From Pseudomonas extremaustralis (GTDB lineage: Bacteria; Pseudomonadota; Gammaproteobacteria; Pseudomonadales; Pseudomonadaceae), in contig NZ_LT629689.1 in the NCBI RefSeq assembly GCF_900102035.1, positions 3,394,001 through 3,458,000 of the forward strand: 64,000 nt of DNA, read 5' to 3'. Position 1 is the stretch's first letter. Each line of letters begins with the position of its first letter. Below the pieces are notes generated by a model that had not been told where the DNA came from, ran no database searches, and worked only from the letters and a program-made list of their open reading frames with translations. Below, in pieces: positions 18,005 to 27,232 of the stretch. The position numbers and the translations under genes are program-made.

Positions 18005-18056
18005 CTGTTCACTCCCACATGATTGTTATTGTTGAGTCGGTCGCGTTGAACTGCCG

Positions 18057-18084
18057 AGTATATGACAGGCTCAAAAACGATCAA
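18057..18084 (-). promoter_or_regulatory. Sigma-70 promoter of the cold-shock gene
   Basis: On the minus strand TTGATC (18079-18084) and TATACT (18057-18062) are separated by 16 bases, giving an mRNA leader of about 45 bases. Confidence 0.6.
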
Positions 18085-18184
18085 CTCAAGTTTACATCGC
18101 TGCTTTTTTGCCGATTTTCGGCGAATACGGCACACTACTCGCCCGAGCGCCTGCTCGGTTTTTTCCACTTGAAGCAGCTCGCCT

Positions 18185-20704
18185 ATGACCCGCTCCCCGT
18201 TCCGCCGTCTGGTGTTTGGCACCCTGCGCCGACTGTTGTACCTCTGGGTTCGCTCGGAAACGATCAACCAGTCGTCCCTAACCCTCAACCTGGACCGCAG
18301 CCGGCCGGTGTTCTACGTCCTGCAATCGCCCTCCCTCAGCGAATTGGCCGTGGTCGATACCGAGTGCACCAAGGCCGGCCTGCCACGCCCGGTGCTGCCG
18401 GTATCGGTCGGCCCGCTGATGGAACCCGCGGCGTTCTTCTACCTCACACCGGAACCGGACTGGCTCGGCCGCCAGGACAAGCGCGGCGCGCCGCCGACCC
18501 TGACCCGCCTGGTCAATACCCTGACCGAGCACGCCGAAGAGAATGCACAAATCATTCCGGTCAGCGTGTTCTGGGGGCAGTCACCCGATAGCGAGTCCAG
18601 CCCCTGGAAACTGCTGTTTGCCGACAGCTGGGCAGTCACCGGGCGTCTGCGCCGCTTGCTGAGCATCCTGATCCTCGGTCGCAAGACCCGAGTGCAATTC
18701 TCCGCGCCCATCAACCTGCGTGAATTGATCGAGCACAATAAAGGTCACGAACGCACCGTGCGCATGGCCCAACGCATCCTGCGCGTGCACTTTCGTAACC
18801 TGAAGACCGCGGTGATCGGCCCCGATCTGTCCCACCGCCGCAATCTGGTGAAGGGCTTGGTGAATATGCCGCTGGTACGCCAGGCGATTGCCGACGAAGC
18901 CGAGCGAGAAAAGATCAGCCCGGAAAAAGCCAAGGCCCAGGCCCTGCGCTACGGCAACGAGATCGCCTCGGACTACACCTACACCGCGATCCGCTTCCTG
19001 GAAGTGGTGCTCAGCTGGTTCTGGAACAAGATCTACGACGGCATCAAGGTCAACAACATCGAGGGCGTGCAAAAGGTTGCCCAGGGTTACGAGGTGATCT
19101 ACGTACCCTGCCACCGCAGCCACATCGACTACCTGCTGCTGTCGTACCTGCTGTTCAAGAACGGCCTGACCCCGCCGCACATCGCCGCCGGGATCAACCT
19201 GAACATGCCGGTGATCGGTAGCCTGCTGCGCCGTGGCGGTGCGTTTTTCATGCGGCGCACCTTCAAGGGCAACCCGCTGTACACCTCGGTGTTCAACGAA
19301 TACCTGCACACGCTGTTCACCAAAGGCTTCCCGGTGGAGTACTTCGTCGAAGGCGGACGTTCGCGCACCGGGCGCATGCTGCAGCCCAAAACCGGGATGC
19401 TGGCGATTACCTTGCGCAGCTTCCTGCGTTCCTCGCGCATGCCGATTGTGTTCGTACCGGTGTATATCGGCTATGAGCGTGTGCTCGAAGGCCGCACCTA
19501 CCTCGGTGAGTTGCGTGGCGCGAGCAAGAAGAAAGAGTCGATCTTCGATATTTTCAAAGTGATCGGTGCGCTCAAGCAGCGTTTTGGCCAGGTCGCGGTC
19601 AACTTCGGCGAACCGATCAAACTGGCGGAATTCCTCGACGTCGAGCAACCGGATTGGCGCGCCCAGGAGCTGGGCCCGAACTACAAACCGGCCTGGCTCA
19701 ACGCAACCACCCATCGTCTCGGCGAACAGGTGGCGCGGCACTTGAACGAAGCGGCGGCGGTCAACCCGGTCAACCTGGTGGCCCTGGCGCTGCTGTCCAC
19801 CACACGCCTGGCCCTGGACGAACAGGCCATGGCCCGCCAGTTGGACCTGTACCTGGCGCTGCTGCGCCGCGTGCCTTATTCGCCCCACACCACCTTGCCC
19901 GAAGGCGATGGCATGGCGCTGATCAAGCACGTCAAGGACATGCACCTGCTGTCGGAACAGAGCGACGCCCTCGGCAAGATTCTGTACCTGGACGAGCAGA
20001 ACGCCGTCCTGATGACCTACTACCGCAACAACGTGCTGCATATCTTCGCCCTGCCGGCGCTGCTGGCGAGCTTCTTCCAGAGCAGTTCGCGGATGAGCCG
20101 CGAGCAGATCCTGCGCTACACCCGTGCCCTGTACCCGTACCTGCAATCGGAGCTGTTTATCCGCTGGTCGCTGGAAGAGCTGGACACGGTGATCGACCAG
20201 TGGCTGGAGGCCTTCGTCGAGCAGGGCCTGCTGCGCCTGGAAAACGACGTGTACCTGCGCCCGGCCCCGAGTTCGCGGCACTTCGTGCTGCTGACGCTGC
20301 TGTCCAAAAGCATCGCCCAGACCCTGCAACGCTTCTACATGGCGATCTCGCTGCTGCTCAACAGTGGCCGGAACACCATCAGCGCCGAAGAGTTGGAAGA
20401 CCTGTGCACGACCATGGCCCAGCGCCTGTCGATCCTGCATGGCCTCAACGCCCCGGAATTCTTCGACAAGAGTCTTTTCCGACATTTCATCCAGACCTTG
20501 CTGGAGCAAGATGTGCTGCGCCGCGATGAAGCCGGCAAGTTGAGTTATCACGACCTGCTCGGCGAACTGGCCGAGGGCGCAGCCAAGCGCGTGTTGCCGG
20601 CCGAAATTCGCCTGTCGATTCGCCAGGTGGCCTTGCATCGCGTGGACGGTGCGGCCGAGGCGTCGGACGAACCTGCAGCCGTCAAACCCGAAGAAAACCG
20701 CTAG
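18185..20704 (+). CDS. plsB: Glycerol-3-phosphate 1-O-acyltransferase
   Basis: Inner-membrane-associated enzyme that acylates sn-1 of glycerol-3-phosphate, first step of phospholipid synthesis. 839 residues, near the usual 800-840. The acyltransferase motifs are in order: H310-x4-D315 in [42 protein letters not shown], and [13 protein letters not shown]. An N-terminal domain of about 300 residues and a long C-terminal helical region complete the PlsB (not PlsY) type. It is divergent from the cold-shock gene. Ribosome binding site before the ATG is weak (GAAGCAG). Confidence 0.96.
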   Translation: MTRSPFRRLVFGTLRRLLYLWVRSETINQSSLTLNLDRSRPVFYVLQSPSLSELAVVDTECTKAGLPRPVLPVSVGPLMEPAAFFYLTPEPDWLGRQDKRGAPPTLTRLVNTLTEHAEENAQIIPVSVFWGQSPDSESSPWKLLFADSWAVTGRLRRLLSILILGRKTRVQFSAPINLRELIEHNKGHERTVRMAQRILRVHFRNLKTAVIGPDLSHRRNLVKGLVNMPLVRQAIADEAEREKISPEKAKAQALRYGNEIASDYTYTAIRFLEVVLSWFWNKIYDGIKVNNIEGVQKVAQGYEVIYVPCHRSHIDYLLLSYLLFKNGLTPPHIAAGINLNMPVIGSLLRRGGAFFMRRTFKGNPLYTSVFNEYLHTLFTKGFPVEYFVEGGRSRTGRMLQPKTGMLAITLRSFLRSSRMPIVFVPVYIGYERVLEGRTYLGELRGASKKKESIFDIFKVIGALKQRFGQVAVNFGEPIKLAEFLDVEQPDWRAQELGPNYKPAWLNATTHRLGEQVARHLNEAAAVNPVNLVALALLSTTRLALDEQAMARQLDLYLALLRRVPYSPHTTLPEGDGMALIKHVKDMHLLSEQSDALGKILYLDEQNAVLMTYYRNNVLHIFALPALLASFFQSSSRMSREQILRYTRALYPYLQSELFIRWSLEELDTVIDQWLEAFVEQGLLRLENDVYLRPAPSSRHFVLLTLLSKSIAQTLQRFYMAISLLLNSGRNTISAEELEDLCTTMAQRLSILHGLNAPEFFDKSLFRHFIQTLLEQDVLRRDEAGKLSYHDLLGELAEGAAKRVLPAEIRLSIRQVALHRVDGAAEASDEPAAVKPEENR

Positions 20705-20755
20705 ATTTAACGAGGTGCCGGTTGGACGCCGGCACCGTTGAAAAGGAGCTGCACC

Positions 20756-21157
20756 ATGAAAAAGATCCTCCTCCTGGGCCTCACCGCCCTGCTCGGAGCC
20801 TGCCAATCCATGCCCCCTGCGCCCACGGCCAGCCTCGATGGCGAAGTGTTCTACCTGCAACGCATCGCCCTGCCAGCGACAGCGACCTTGAGCGTCAGCC
20901 TGCAAGACGTGTCGCGGATGGACGCCCCGGCCGTGACACTCGCCGAGCAGAAAGGCCCGGTCAAGGGCCAGGTGCCACTGCCATTTCACCTGAGTTACGA
21001 TCCGGCACAGGTCAAGCCGGGCCACCGTTATGCGGTGACTGCTCGCATCGAACTGGACGGCAAGCTACTGTTCATGACCACCGAACAGCACGCGGTACAG
21101 CTCAATGGCCAGGACCCACAGCCACTGCGCTTGCGGGTCAACGCTGTCGCTCACTGA
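20756..21157 (+). CDS. YbaY-family outer-membrane lipoprotein
   Basis: 133-residue lipoprotein. The signal MKKILLLGLTALLGAC gives a lipobox LGAC with the lipidated cysteine at 16. The rest is a beta-rich domain beginning ASLDGEVFYLQRIALPATATLSV and ending with paired strands, the YbaY/META-like pattern; its molecular role is not established. AAAGGAG precedes the ATG at 20756. It follows plsB by about 50 bases and precedes a DUF4197 gene by 25 bases, so all three may form one operon. Confidence 0.85.
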   Translation: MKKILLLGLTALLGACQSMPPAPTASLDGEVFYLQRIALPATATLSVSLQDVSRMDAPAVTLAEQKGPVKGQVPLPFHLSYDPAQVKPGHRYAVTARIELDGKLLFMTTEQHAVQLNGQDPQPLRLRVNAVAH

Positions 21158-21182
21158 ATTTTTCGACCATAAGGAAGCGCCC

Positions 21183-21872
21183 ATGCTCCGCAACTCCCTT
21201 CGCCTCACTGCCCTGTGTGCCGGCCTGCTGCTCGGTGCCAACGCCATGGCCCTTGACCTTGGCAGCCTGTCCCAGGGCGACGCCAGCGGCGGCCTCAAGG
21301 ACGCCCTGACCCAGGGCGCACAGATCGCCGTAAAACAACTGGGTGTACCCGGTGGTTTCAGCAACAACCCCGAAGTGAAAATCGGCCTGCCGGGCAAACT
21401 CGGCAAAGTCGCCGACAAGCTGAAAATGTTCGGCATGGGTGACCAGGTCACACAGCTGGAAGACAGCATGAACAAAGCGGCTGAAACCGCCGTGACCCAG
21501 GCCCAGCCGATCCTGGTCAACGCCGTGAAAAACATGAGCGTGACCGACGCCAAGGGCATCCTTACCGGCGGCCAGGACTCGGCCACCCAGTACCTGAACA
21601 AGAGCAGCCGCGAAGAAATCCGCGCCAAGTTCCTGCCCATCGTCAAGGCTGCCACCGACAAGGTCGGCGTCGCCCAGCAGTACAACGCCCTGGCCGGCAA
21701 GGCAGCGGCATTTGGCGCGATCGATACCAAGAGCGCCAACGTCGAAAACTACGTGACCGAGCAGGCGCTGGATGGTTTGTTCAAGATGATCGCGCAGCAG
21801 GAAGAGACGATTCGCAAGAATCCGGCAGCTGCGGCGACCAGCCTGGCGAAAAAGGTGTTTGGCGCGCTGTAG
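21183..21872 (+). CDS. DUF4197 domain-containing exported protein
   Basis: 229-residue protein with an N-terminal signal peptide (LRLTALCAGLLLGANAMA, cleavage likely near residue 23). The mature part matches DUF4197: GGLKDALTQGAQIAVKQLG, GFSNNPEVKIGLPGKL, then MNKAAETAVTQAQPIL and a C-terminal YVTEQALDGLFKMIAQQE-TIRKNP. Mostly helical, periplasmic or outer-membrane-associated, function unknown. AAGGAAG precedes the ATG at 21183. A strong terminator follows. Confidence 0.88.
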   Translation: MLRNSLRLTALCAGLLLGANAMALDLGSLSQGDASGGLKDALTQGAQIAVKQLGVPGGFSNNPEVKIGLPGKLGKVADKLKMFGMGDQVTQLEDSMNKAAETAVTQAQPILVNAVKNMSVTDAKGILTGGQDSATQYLNKSSREEIRAKFLPIVKAATDKVGVAQQYNALAGKAAAFGAIDTKSANVENYVTEQALDGLFKMIAQQEETIRKNPAAAATSLAKKVFGAL

Positions 21873-21899
21873 ACACCGCCCCCCTCGCGCCACGAAAAA

Positions 21900-21925
21900 A
21901 AACGCCCCGATTATTCGGGGCGTTT
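21900..21925 (+). terminator. Bidirectional terminator
   Basis: AAACGCCCCGA and TCGGGGCGTTT pair perfectly around TTAT. On the plus strand it is followed by TTTGCG; on the minus strand by an 8-base T run. It ends the DUF4197 operon and also the small gene coming from the right. Confidence 0.88.
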
Positions 21926-21947
21926 GCGTACAGGAGTCAGTCGGGGA

Positions 21948-22112
21948 TCAATATTTTATTTTTGCCTCAATATTGATTGTCCGCTCATTGGCCTTGTCGT
22001 CACATGGTTTGGCGGGCTCAGGTTTGCAGCACCCGCCGCCATGGGACTGGCCATTTTTCATCGCGGCGCCAAGCAGCGAAAGAGGATTCAACAGAATAGG
22101 CATGATGATCAT
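21948..22112 (-). CDS. Small cysteine-containing protein, unrecognised
   Basis: 54-residue reading frame starting at the ATG at 22110-22112, with AAGGAG placed 6 bases upstream, an excellent ribosome binding site. The N-terminus MIIMPILLNPLSLLGAAMKNG is hydrophobic; then a Gly/Cys/Pro segment GGGCCKPEPAKPC with three cysteines and a Lys/Glu-rich tail (ANERTINIEAKIKY). It ends just before the bidirectional terminator, downstream of mexJK on the same strand. I do not know the family. The hydrophobic start could be a membrane anchor or poor signal; the cysteines suggest metal binding or oxidation sensing, which is inference only. Confidence 0.6.
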   Translation of the reverse strand: MIIMPILLNPLSLLGAAMKNGQSHGGGCCKPEPAKPCDDKANERTINIEAKIKY

Positions 22113-22196
22113 GGTGAACTCCTTGCGTTCCAATCGTTCCAGCCTCTGCCTCAAGCAGAAGCCGGTACCTGCCAATCAGGTAACGTTGAGTGGCGA

Positions 22197-22325
22197 TCAC
22201 ACAAGAATGGTTCCTTGCCGACTGTAGTCATACGCCCTGGCGCAAAAGCGAAACAGCCGACCGCCACGGAGGTCGCAGGGTTGATCTTCAACGGGCTCAG
22301 CCAGGGCTGAAACAGTGACCAGCAT
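22197..22325 (-). CDS. Possible 42-residue ORF immediately downstream of mexK
   Basis: Begins at an ATG two bases after the mexK stop, with AGGAAGG of the last mexK codons at plausible ribosome-binding distance. Encodes MLVTVSALAEPVEDQPCDLR followed by a short Arg/Phe-rich tail. It has no recognisable motif and codon use is not decisive. The start overlaps nothing else, so it could be coupled to mexK or be random open frame. Confidence 0.22.
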   Translation of the reverse strand: MLVTVSALAEPVEDQPCDLRGGRLFRFCARAYDYSRQGTILV

Positions 22326-22327
22326 GC

Positions 22328-25300
22328 TTACGCAGCATCCTTCCTCACTTTGAACCACGCTGCATACAGTGCTGGCAGGAACAATAGCGTCAATGCCGTC
22401 GCCACAATCAATCCCCCCATGATCGCCACCGCCATCGGCCCGAAGAACACACTGCGTGACAGCGGGATCATCGCCAGTACCGCCGCGAGTGCCGTCAGCA
22501 CAATCGGGCGGAAGCGTCGGACGGTGGCTTCGATGATGGCCTGCCACGGCGCGAGTCCGGCCTTGATGTCCTGTTCGATCTGGTCCACCAGGATCACCGA
22601 GTTGCGCATGATCATCCCCGACAGCGCGATGGTGCCGAGCATGGCGACAAACCCGAAGGGTTGGCGGAACACCAGCAGGAACAGCGTCACGCCGATCAGT
22701 CCAAGGGGTGCGGTGAGAAACACCATCGCCGTGCGTGAGAAACTTCGCAGTTGCAGCATCAGCAACGTCAGCACCACCACGATGAACAAGGGGACACCGG
22801 CCTTCACCGAGTTCTGCCCGCGCGCGGAGTCTTCGACGGTACCGCCGACGTCCAGCAGGTAGCCGTCGGGCAGTTCGGCGCGCACACCTTCAAGGGTCGG
22901 CAGGATCTGCTGGACCAGCGTCGCCGGTTGCTCCTTGCCATAGATATCAGCGCGAATGGTCACGGTCGGCAGGCGGTTGCGGTGCCAGATCACGCCCTCT
23001 TCGAAGCCGTATTCAAGGGTAGCGATTTGGGCCAGGGCCACGCTTTTTCCGTTGTCGGTCGGCACGGCCAGGCTTGGCAGCAGCGACAATTCAGTACGTT
23101 CGTGGACGGTGCCGCGCAGAAGGATTTCGATCAACTCGTTGTCCTCCCGGAATTGGCTGACGCTGGAACCGGTGAGGGAGCTCTGCAGGAATTTCGACAG
23201 GTTGGCGGTGCTCACGCCAAGGGCGCGGGCGCGGTCCTGGTCGATATTGAGGTAGACGATCTTGCTGGGTTCTTCCCAGTCCAGGTGCACATTGGCCACG
23301 TGGGGATTTTCGCGAACCCTGGCCGCCACTTTACGGGCCAGGGCGCGAACTTCTCCGATGTTCTCGCCCGTCACGCGAAACTGCACTGGGTAGCCCACGG
23401 GCGGGCCGTTTTCCAGGCGCGTGACCCGTGAGCGCAGGTCCGGGAATTGTTCGTTGAGGGTTTGGATCAGCCAAGTGCGCAGGCTTTCACGCTCCTCGAT
23501 CGTCTTGGCCAACACCACGAATTGGGCAAAGCTGGCCGCCGGCAGTTGCTGGTCCAGGGGCAGATAGAAACGCGGCGAACCGGTACCGACATAGGCCACG
23601 TAGTTGTCGATGCCAGCATGGTCCTTGAGCAAAGCCTCCAGGCGCTTGACCTGCGCGGCGGTGTTGCTCAGGGAGGCGCCTTCGGCCAGTTTGAGGTCGA
23701 CCATCAGTTCCAGACGGCCGGACGCAGGGAAGAACTGCTGGGGCACAAAACGAAACAACGCAACCGACCCGATGAACAACAGCAGGGTCAACACGACCAC
23801 GGTTTTACGGCGCCGTACACACCACTCCACCAAACGTCTTACACGCTGGTAGAACGGAGTGCCGTAGGGATCGGGCCCATCCGTACCGTGCTTAGCCGCA
23901 TGAATCTTCGCCAGGTCAGGCAGGAGTTTTTCCCCCAGGTAAGGCACGAACACCACGGCGGCCACCCAGGAAGCCAGTAACGCGATGGTCACCACCTGGA
24001 AGATCGAACGGGTGTATTCGCCGGTGCTCGACTGCGCGGTGGCGATCGGCAGGAAGCCGGCGGCGGTGATCAGCGTCCCGGTAAGCATCGGGAACGCGGT
24101 GCTGGTCCAGGCGAAACTTGCGGCTTTAACCCGGTCATAACCCTGTTCCATTTTGATCGCCATCATTTCCACGGCGATAATCGCATCGTCCACCAGCAAG
24201 CCCAGGGCCAGCACCAGGGCACCAAGGGAAATCTTGTGCAGGCCGATACCGAGGTAATACATGCTGGCAAAGGTCATCGCCAGCACCAGCGGAATCGCCA
24301 GGGCTACCACCATGCCGGTACGCACGCCGAGGGAGAAGAAGCTCACCAGCAACACAATGGCCAGCGCCTCGGCCAAGACACGGACGAATTCTCCGACGCC
24401 GGTTTTCACTGCCGCCGGCTGGTCCGACACCTTGCGCAGTTCCATGCCCGCCGGAAGGTTCTTCTGCAAGCGTGCGAATTCGCCTTCAAGAGCCTTGCCC
24501 AACACCAGGATGTCGCCGCCGTCGCGCATGGCCACGGCCAGACCGATGGCGTCTTCGCCCATAAAGCGCATGCGCGGCGCGGGTGGGTCGTTGAAGCCAC
24601 GGTGGATCTGCGCCACATCGCCGATGCGGAAGGTGCGATCGCCGACGCGGATCGGGAAGGCGCGAATCTCTTCCACCGTCTTGAAATTGCCTGACACCCG
24701 CAACTGCACGCGCTCGCTCGGGGTTTCAAAGAAGCCGGCGGTGGACACCGCGTTCTGCTCCTGCAACGCCTGCTGCACGGCGGCCAGGGGCAAGCCGAGG
24801 GTGGCCAGTTTGAGGTTGGATAGCTCGATCCAGATTTTCTCGTCCTGCAGGCCGATCAGCTCGACCTTGCCGACATCCGCCACCCGTTGCAGTTGGATCT
24901 GGATGCGGTCGGCGTAGTCCTTGAGCACGGCGTAGTCGAAACCGTCGCCGGTCAGGGCGTAGATATTGCCAAAGGTGGTGCCGAATTCATCGTTGAAAAA
25001 CGGCCCTTGTATATCGGGCGGCAAGGTCTGGCGAATGTCGCCGACCTTTTTGCGCACCTGGTACCACAGGTCGGGAATCTGCGCCGAACGCATGGCGTCG
25101 CGGGCGACGAACGTGACCTGGGATTCGCCGGGCCGCGAGAAGGACACGATGCGATCGTACTCGCCGGTCTCCATGAGTTTTTTCTCGATGCGCTCGGTGA
25201 CCTGCCGCGAAACCTCCTGGGCCGTGGCCCCGGGCCAGTTGGTCTTGATCACCATGGCCTTGAAGGTGAACGGCGGGTCTTCGCTTTGCCCCAACTTGGT

Positions 25301-25393
25301 GTAGGACAAAGTGCCAACCACTGCCAGCAGGATCATCAGGAACAGTACGATCTGGCGATTGCGCAACGCCCATTCGGAAAGATTGAAACCCAT
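22328..25393 (-). CDS. mexK: RND efflux pump inner-membrane subunit, MexK type
   Basis: Proton-driven HAE1-family exporter. 1021 residues with the RND layout: TM1 (about 13-30), a large periplasmic loop, TM2-6 with the transport aspartates in LVDDAIIAVEMMAIKMEQG, TM7, a second large loop, and TM8-12 including PLGLIGVTLFLLVFRQPFGF and GMIMRNSVILVDQIEQD. The N-terminus MGFNLSEWALRNRQIVLF is of the MexK/TriC branch rather than AcrB/MexB. It follows mexJ by 6 bases with AAGGAG before the ATG. The order mexL divergent to mexJ-mexK next to rsmJ and plsB matches my memory of P. aeruginosa PA3676-PA3678. No outer-membrane factor gene is present, again as in mexJK. TriC is the main alternative name, but that pump uses two adaptors. 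Confidence 0.8.
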   Translation of the reverse strand: MGFNLSEWALRNRQIVLFLMILLAVVGTLSYTKLGQSEDPPFTFKAMVIKTNWPGATAQEVSRQVTERIEKKLMETGEYDRIVSFSRPGESQVTFVARDAMRSAQIPDLWYQVRKKVGDIRQTLPPDIQGPFFNDEFGTTFGNIYALTGDGFDYAVLKDYADRIQIQLQRVADVGKVELIGLQDEKIWIELSNLKLATLGLPLAAVQQALQEQNAVSTAGFFETPSERVQLRVSGNFKTVEEIRAFPIRVGDRTFRIGDVAQIHRGFNDPPAPRMRFMGEDAIGLAVAMRDGGDILVLGKALEGEFARLQKNLPAGMELRKVSDQPAAVKTGVGEFVRVLAEALAIVLLVSFFSLGVRTGMVVALAIPLVLAMTFASMYYLGIGLHKISLGALVLALGLLVDDAIIAVEMMAIKMEQGYDRVKAASFAWTSTAFPMLTGTLITAAGFLPIATAQSSTGEYTRSIFQVVTIALLASWVAAVVFVPYLGEKLLPDLAKIHAAKHGTDGPDPYGTPFYQRVRRLVEWCVRRRKTVVVLTLLLFIGSVALFRFVPQQFFPASGRLELMVDLKLAEGASLSNTAAQVKRLEALLKDHAGIDNYVAYVGTGSPRFYLPLDQQLPAASFAQFVVLAKTIEERESLRTWLIQTLNEQFPDLRSRVTRLENGPPVGYPVQFRVTGENIGEVRALARKVAARVRENPHVANVHLDWEEPSKIVYLNIDQDRARALGVSTANLSKFLQSSLTGSSVSQFREDNELIEILLRGTVHERTELSLLPSLAVPTDNGKSVALAQIATLEYGFEEGVIWHRNRLPTVTIRADIYGKEQPATLVQQILPTLEGVRAELPDGYLLDVGGTVEDSARGQNSVKAGVPLFIVVVLTLLMLQLRSFSRTAMVFLTAPLGLIGVTLFLLVFRQPFGFVAMLGTIALSGMIMRNSVILVDQIEQDIKAGLAPWQAIIEATVRRFRPIVLTALAAVLAMIPLSRSVFFGPMAVAIMGGLIVATALTLLFLPALYAAWFKVRKDAA

Positions 25394-25399
25394 CGGGGA

Positions 25400-26500
25400 C
25401 TACTCCTTGGCCGCCAGATTCACTACACGGTTGGCGCGATCCACCGGGCGCACTTGCTGGCCCTCATGGAGCACATGCACACCGGCGGCAACCACCCAAT
25501 CAGTGGGATTCAAACCTTCCAGTACCGGTACGGCCTTTTCGCCGAACGCGCCGATGCGCACCACTGTGCGCTTGAGGGTATTGTCCGGCAGCACGCGCCA
25601 GACGTACGACACACCGTTCTCTGCACTAAGGGCGGACAGCGGCACAGACAAAGGAATAACGCCATCGGCCTGTATGAATACGCGGGCGCTCTGGCCCAGT
25701 TCGGCCGGGACCTTACCGCCGGTGAACGCGATGCGCGCGGCGAAGGTCCGGGATTTGGGATCGGCGGCGGGCGACAGTTCACGAATACGCCCGGCAAAGC
25801 GTTGCTCCGGCTGGCTCCACAACTCAACCGCGACCGGTTGGCCGATCTTGAAGCGACCGAAGCCTTGCTCCGGCAGACTGATCAGCACTTCACGTTCACC
25901 GTCGGTGGCCAGGGTGAATACGGTCTGGCCGGCGGACACCACTTGGCCGACTTCCACCGAACGCTTGGCGACCACGCCGTCCTGCGGCGCACGCAGCACG
26001 GCATAACCGGCCTGATTGCTGGACACGTCGAACTCGGCCTTGATCTGCTTGAGGCGCGCTTCACCGGATCGGTAGAGATTTTCGGCGTTGTCGTACTGGG
26101 AACGGCTGACCAGTTGACGGTCCATCAGCGTTTTGTAGCGATCACGCTCGGCCCGCACCAATCTCAGGTTGGCTTCGGCAGCCGCGACTTGGGCGCGGGT
26201 GGCCTCCAATTGCAGGCGCACATCCTGGGGATCGAGTTCCGCCAACGGCTGGTTGGCCTTGACCCGTTCGCCCTCCTCCACCAACCGCTTGCTGACTTTG
26301 CCGCCGATGCGAAAGGCCAGATCCGGCTCGTAACGGGCACGTACTTCGCCTGGATAGCTGTCCGTCGCCTGCGCCGAGGGCTGCGGCTGCACCACCATGG
26401 CCGGGCGGAGGGGGGTCTTGGCCGTATCTTCATGGCCGCAAGCGGCCAACAGGAGGGCCAGGCTGAGAGGCAACGCAAGGGGCAGGAAAGTGCTGCGCAT
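25400..26500 (-). CDS. mexJ: RND efflux periplasmic adaptor lipoprotein, MexJ type
   Basis: 366-residue membrane fusion protein linking the pump to an outer-membrane channel. The signal LALPLSLALLLAAC gives a lipobox with C21. Order of parts: beta-barrel start, lipoyl half (YEPDLAFRIGGKVSKRLVEEGERVKANQPLAEL), coiled-coil hairpin of about residues 98-165 (QLEATRAQVAAAEANLRLVRAERDRY...), second lipoyl half (GYAVLRAPQDGVVAKRSVEVGQVV), barrel and membrane-proximal domain. Its stop is 6 bases before mexK. It diverges from mexL over 93 bases, so the repressor site controls both. Confidence 0.82.
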   Translation of the reverse strand: MRSTFLPLALPLSLALLLAACGHEDTAKTPLRPAMVVQPQPSAQATDSYPGEVRARYEPDLAFRIGGKVSKRLVEEGERVKANQPLAELDPQDVRLQLEATRAQVAAAEANLRLVRAERDRYKTLMDRQLVSRSQYDNAENLYRSGEARLKQIKAEFDVSSNQAGYAVLRAPQDGVVAKRSVEVGQVVSAGQTVFTLATDGEREVLISLPEQGFGRFKIGQPVAVELWSQPEQRFAGRIRELSPAADPKSRTFAARIAFTGGKVPAELGQSARVFIQADGVIPLSVPLSALSAENGVSYVWRVLPDNTLKRTVVRIGAFGEKAVPVLEGLNPTDWVVAAGVHVLHEGQQVRPVDRANRVVNLAAKE

Positions 26501-26546
26501 GCTGAAGGACCTTTCGCAAATGGAGCTTGGAATAATTATACTTGCC

Positions 26547-26563
26547 GGTATGTTATTAATACC
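26547..26563. promoter_or_regulatory. Candidate MexL operator between mexL and mexJ
   Basis: GGTAT and ATACC flank 7 AT-rich bases (TGTTATT-like centre) in the 93-base divergent gap; a further GTATTAA lies at 26578-26584. P. aeruginosa MexL is reported to bind GTATTT-type inverted repeats in the same place, so position and sequence both fit. Confidence 0.5.
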
Positions 26564-26593
26564 AAACTCACCAGTCCAGTATTAAAGGTGGAA

Positions 26594-27229
26594 ATGTCCG
26601 ACAATCCTGTCCACACCAATAGCCCAGGGCGTCCCAAGGACATGGCAAAACGCCAGGCTATCCTCGAAGCAGCCAAAATCCTGTTTCTGAACAATGGCTA
26701 CGCCAGCACCAGCATGGATGCTGTGGCCCTTGAGGCCGGCGTGTCGAAACTGACCGTCTATAGCCACTTCACCGACAAAGAGACCTTATTCACCGCCGCC
26801 GTGGTGGCAAAGTGCGAGGAACAACTGCCGGTGATGTACTTTGAACTGCCCCCCGATATGCCGGTGGACACTGTGTTGTTGAATATCGCGCGGGGGTTCC
26901 ATCGGCTGATCAACAGCGAGGAGTCGGTGAACCTGCATCGCCTGATGATGACCACCGGCAATCAGGACGTGAAACTCTCACAGATCTTCTTTGAAGCGGG
27001 CCCCATGCGCATGTTGCAAGGCATGGAACGCCTGCTGAGCAAAATCGACCAGAGCGGCGCGCTGAGCATCGACAAACCGTTCAAGGCGGCCGAGCACTTC
27101 TTCTGCCTGCTCAAGGGCACCGCGAATTTCTGCTTGCTGTATGGCTGCGCCGGGCAGTTGAGCGAAGAGGCCGCCGAAGCCCATGTGCAGGATGTGGTGG
27201 GGTTGTTTATGCGGGCCTACCGACCTTGA
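26594..27229 (+). CDS. mexL: TetR-family repressor, MexL type
   Basis: 211-residue regulator. The N-terminal helix-turn-helix is classic TetR: KRQAILEAAKILFLNNGYASTSMDAVALEAGVSKLTVYSHFTDKETLF (split here at about residues 20-67), with the recognition helix SKLTVYSHF. The C-terminal ligand domain (AcrR-C type) has ESVNLHRLMMTTGNQ and ANFCLLYGC. AAGGTGGA precedes the ATG at 26594; the frame is open far upstream only because it runs antisense to mexJ-mexK. It is divergent from mexJ and presumably represses it and itself. Its stop lies 3 bases from the stop of convergent rsmJ. Confidence 0.83.
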   Translation: MSDNPVHTNSPGRPKDMAKRQAILEAAKILFLNNGYASTSMDAVALEAGVSKLTVYSHFTDKETLFTAAVVAKCEEQLPVMYFELPPDMPVDTVLLNIARGFHRLINSEESVNLHRLMMTTGNQDVKLSQIFFEAGPMRMLQGMERLLSKIDQSGALSIDKPFKAAEHFFCLLKGTANFCLLYGCAGQLSEEAAEAHVQDVVGLFMRAYRP

Positions 27230-27232
27230 GGA

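Noticed and set aside
18581..21025. 814-codon minus-strand open frame opposite plsB
   Set aside because: Same reason; rich in Gln/His/Val/Gly as antisense frames of Pseudomonas genes usually are.
22328..25393. TriC assignment of the RND pump
   Set aside because: TriABC has two adaptor genes; only one is present, and the divergent TetR and neighbouring rsmJ/plsB order fit mexJKL.
24887..26593. N-terminal extension of the mexL frame
   Set aside because: Runs antisense to mexJ-mexK; the TetR domain starts after AAGGTGGA-ATG at 26594.
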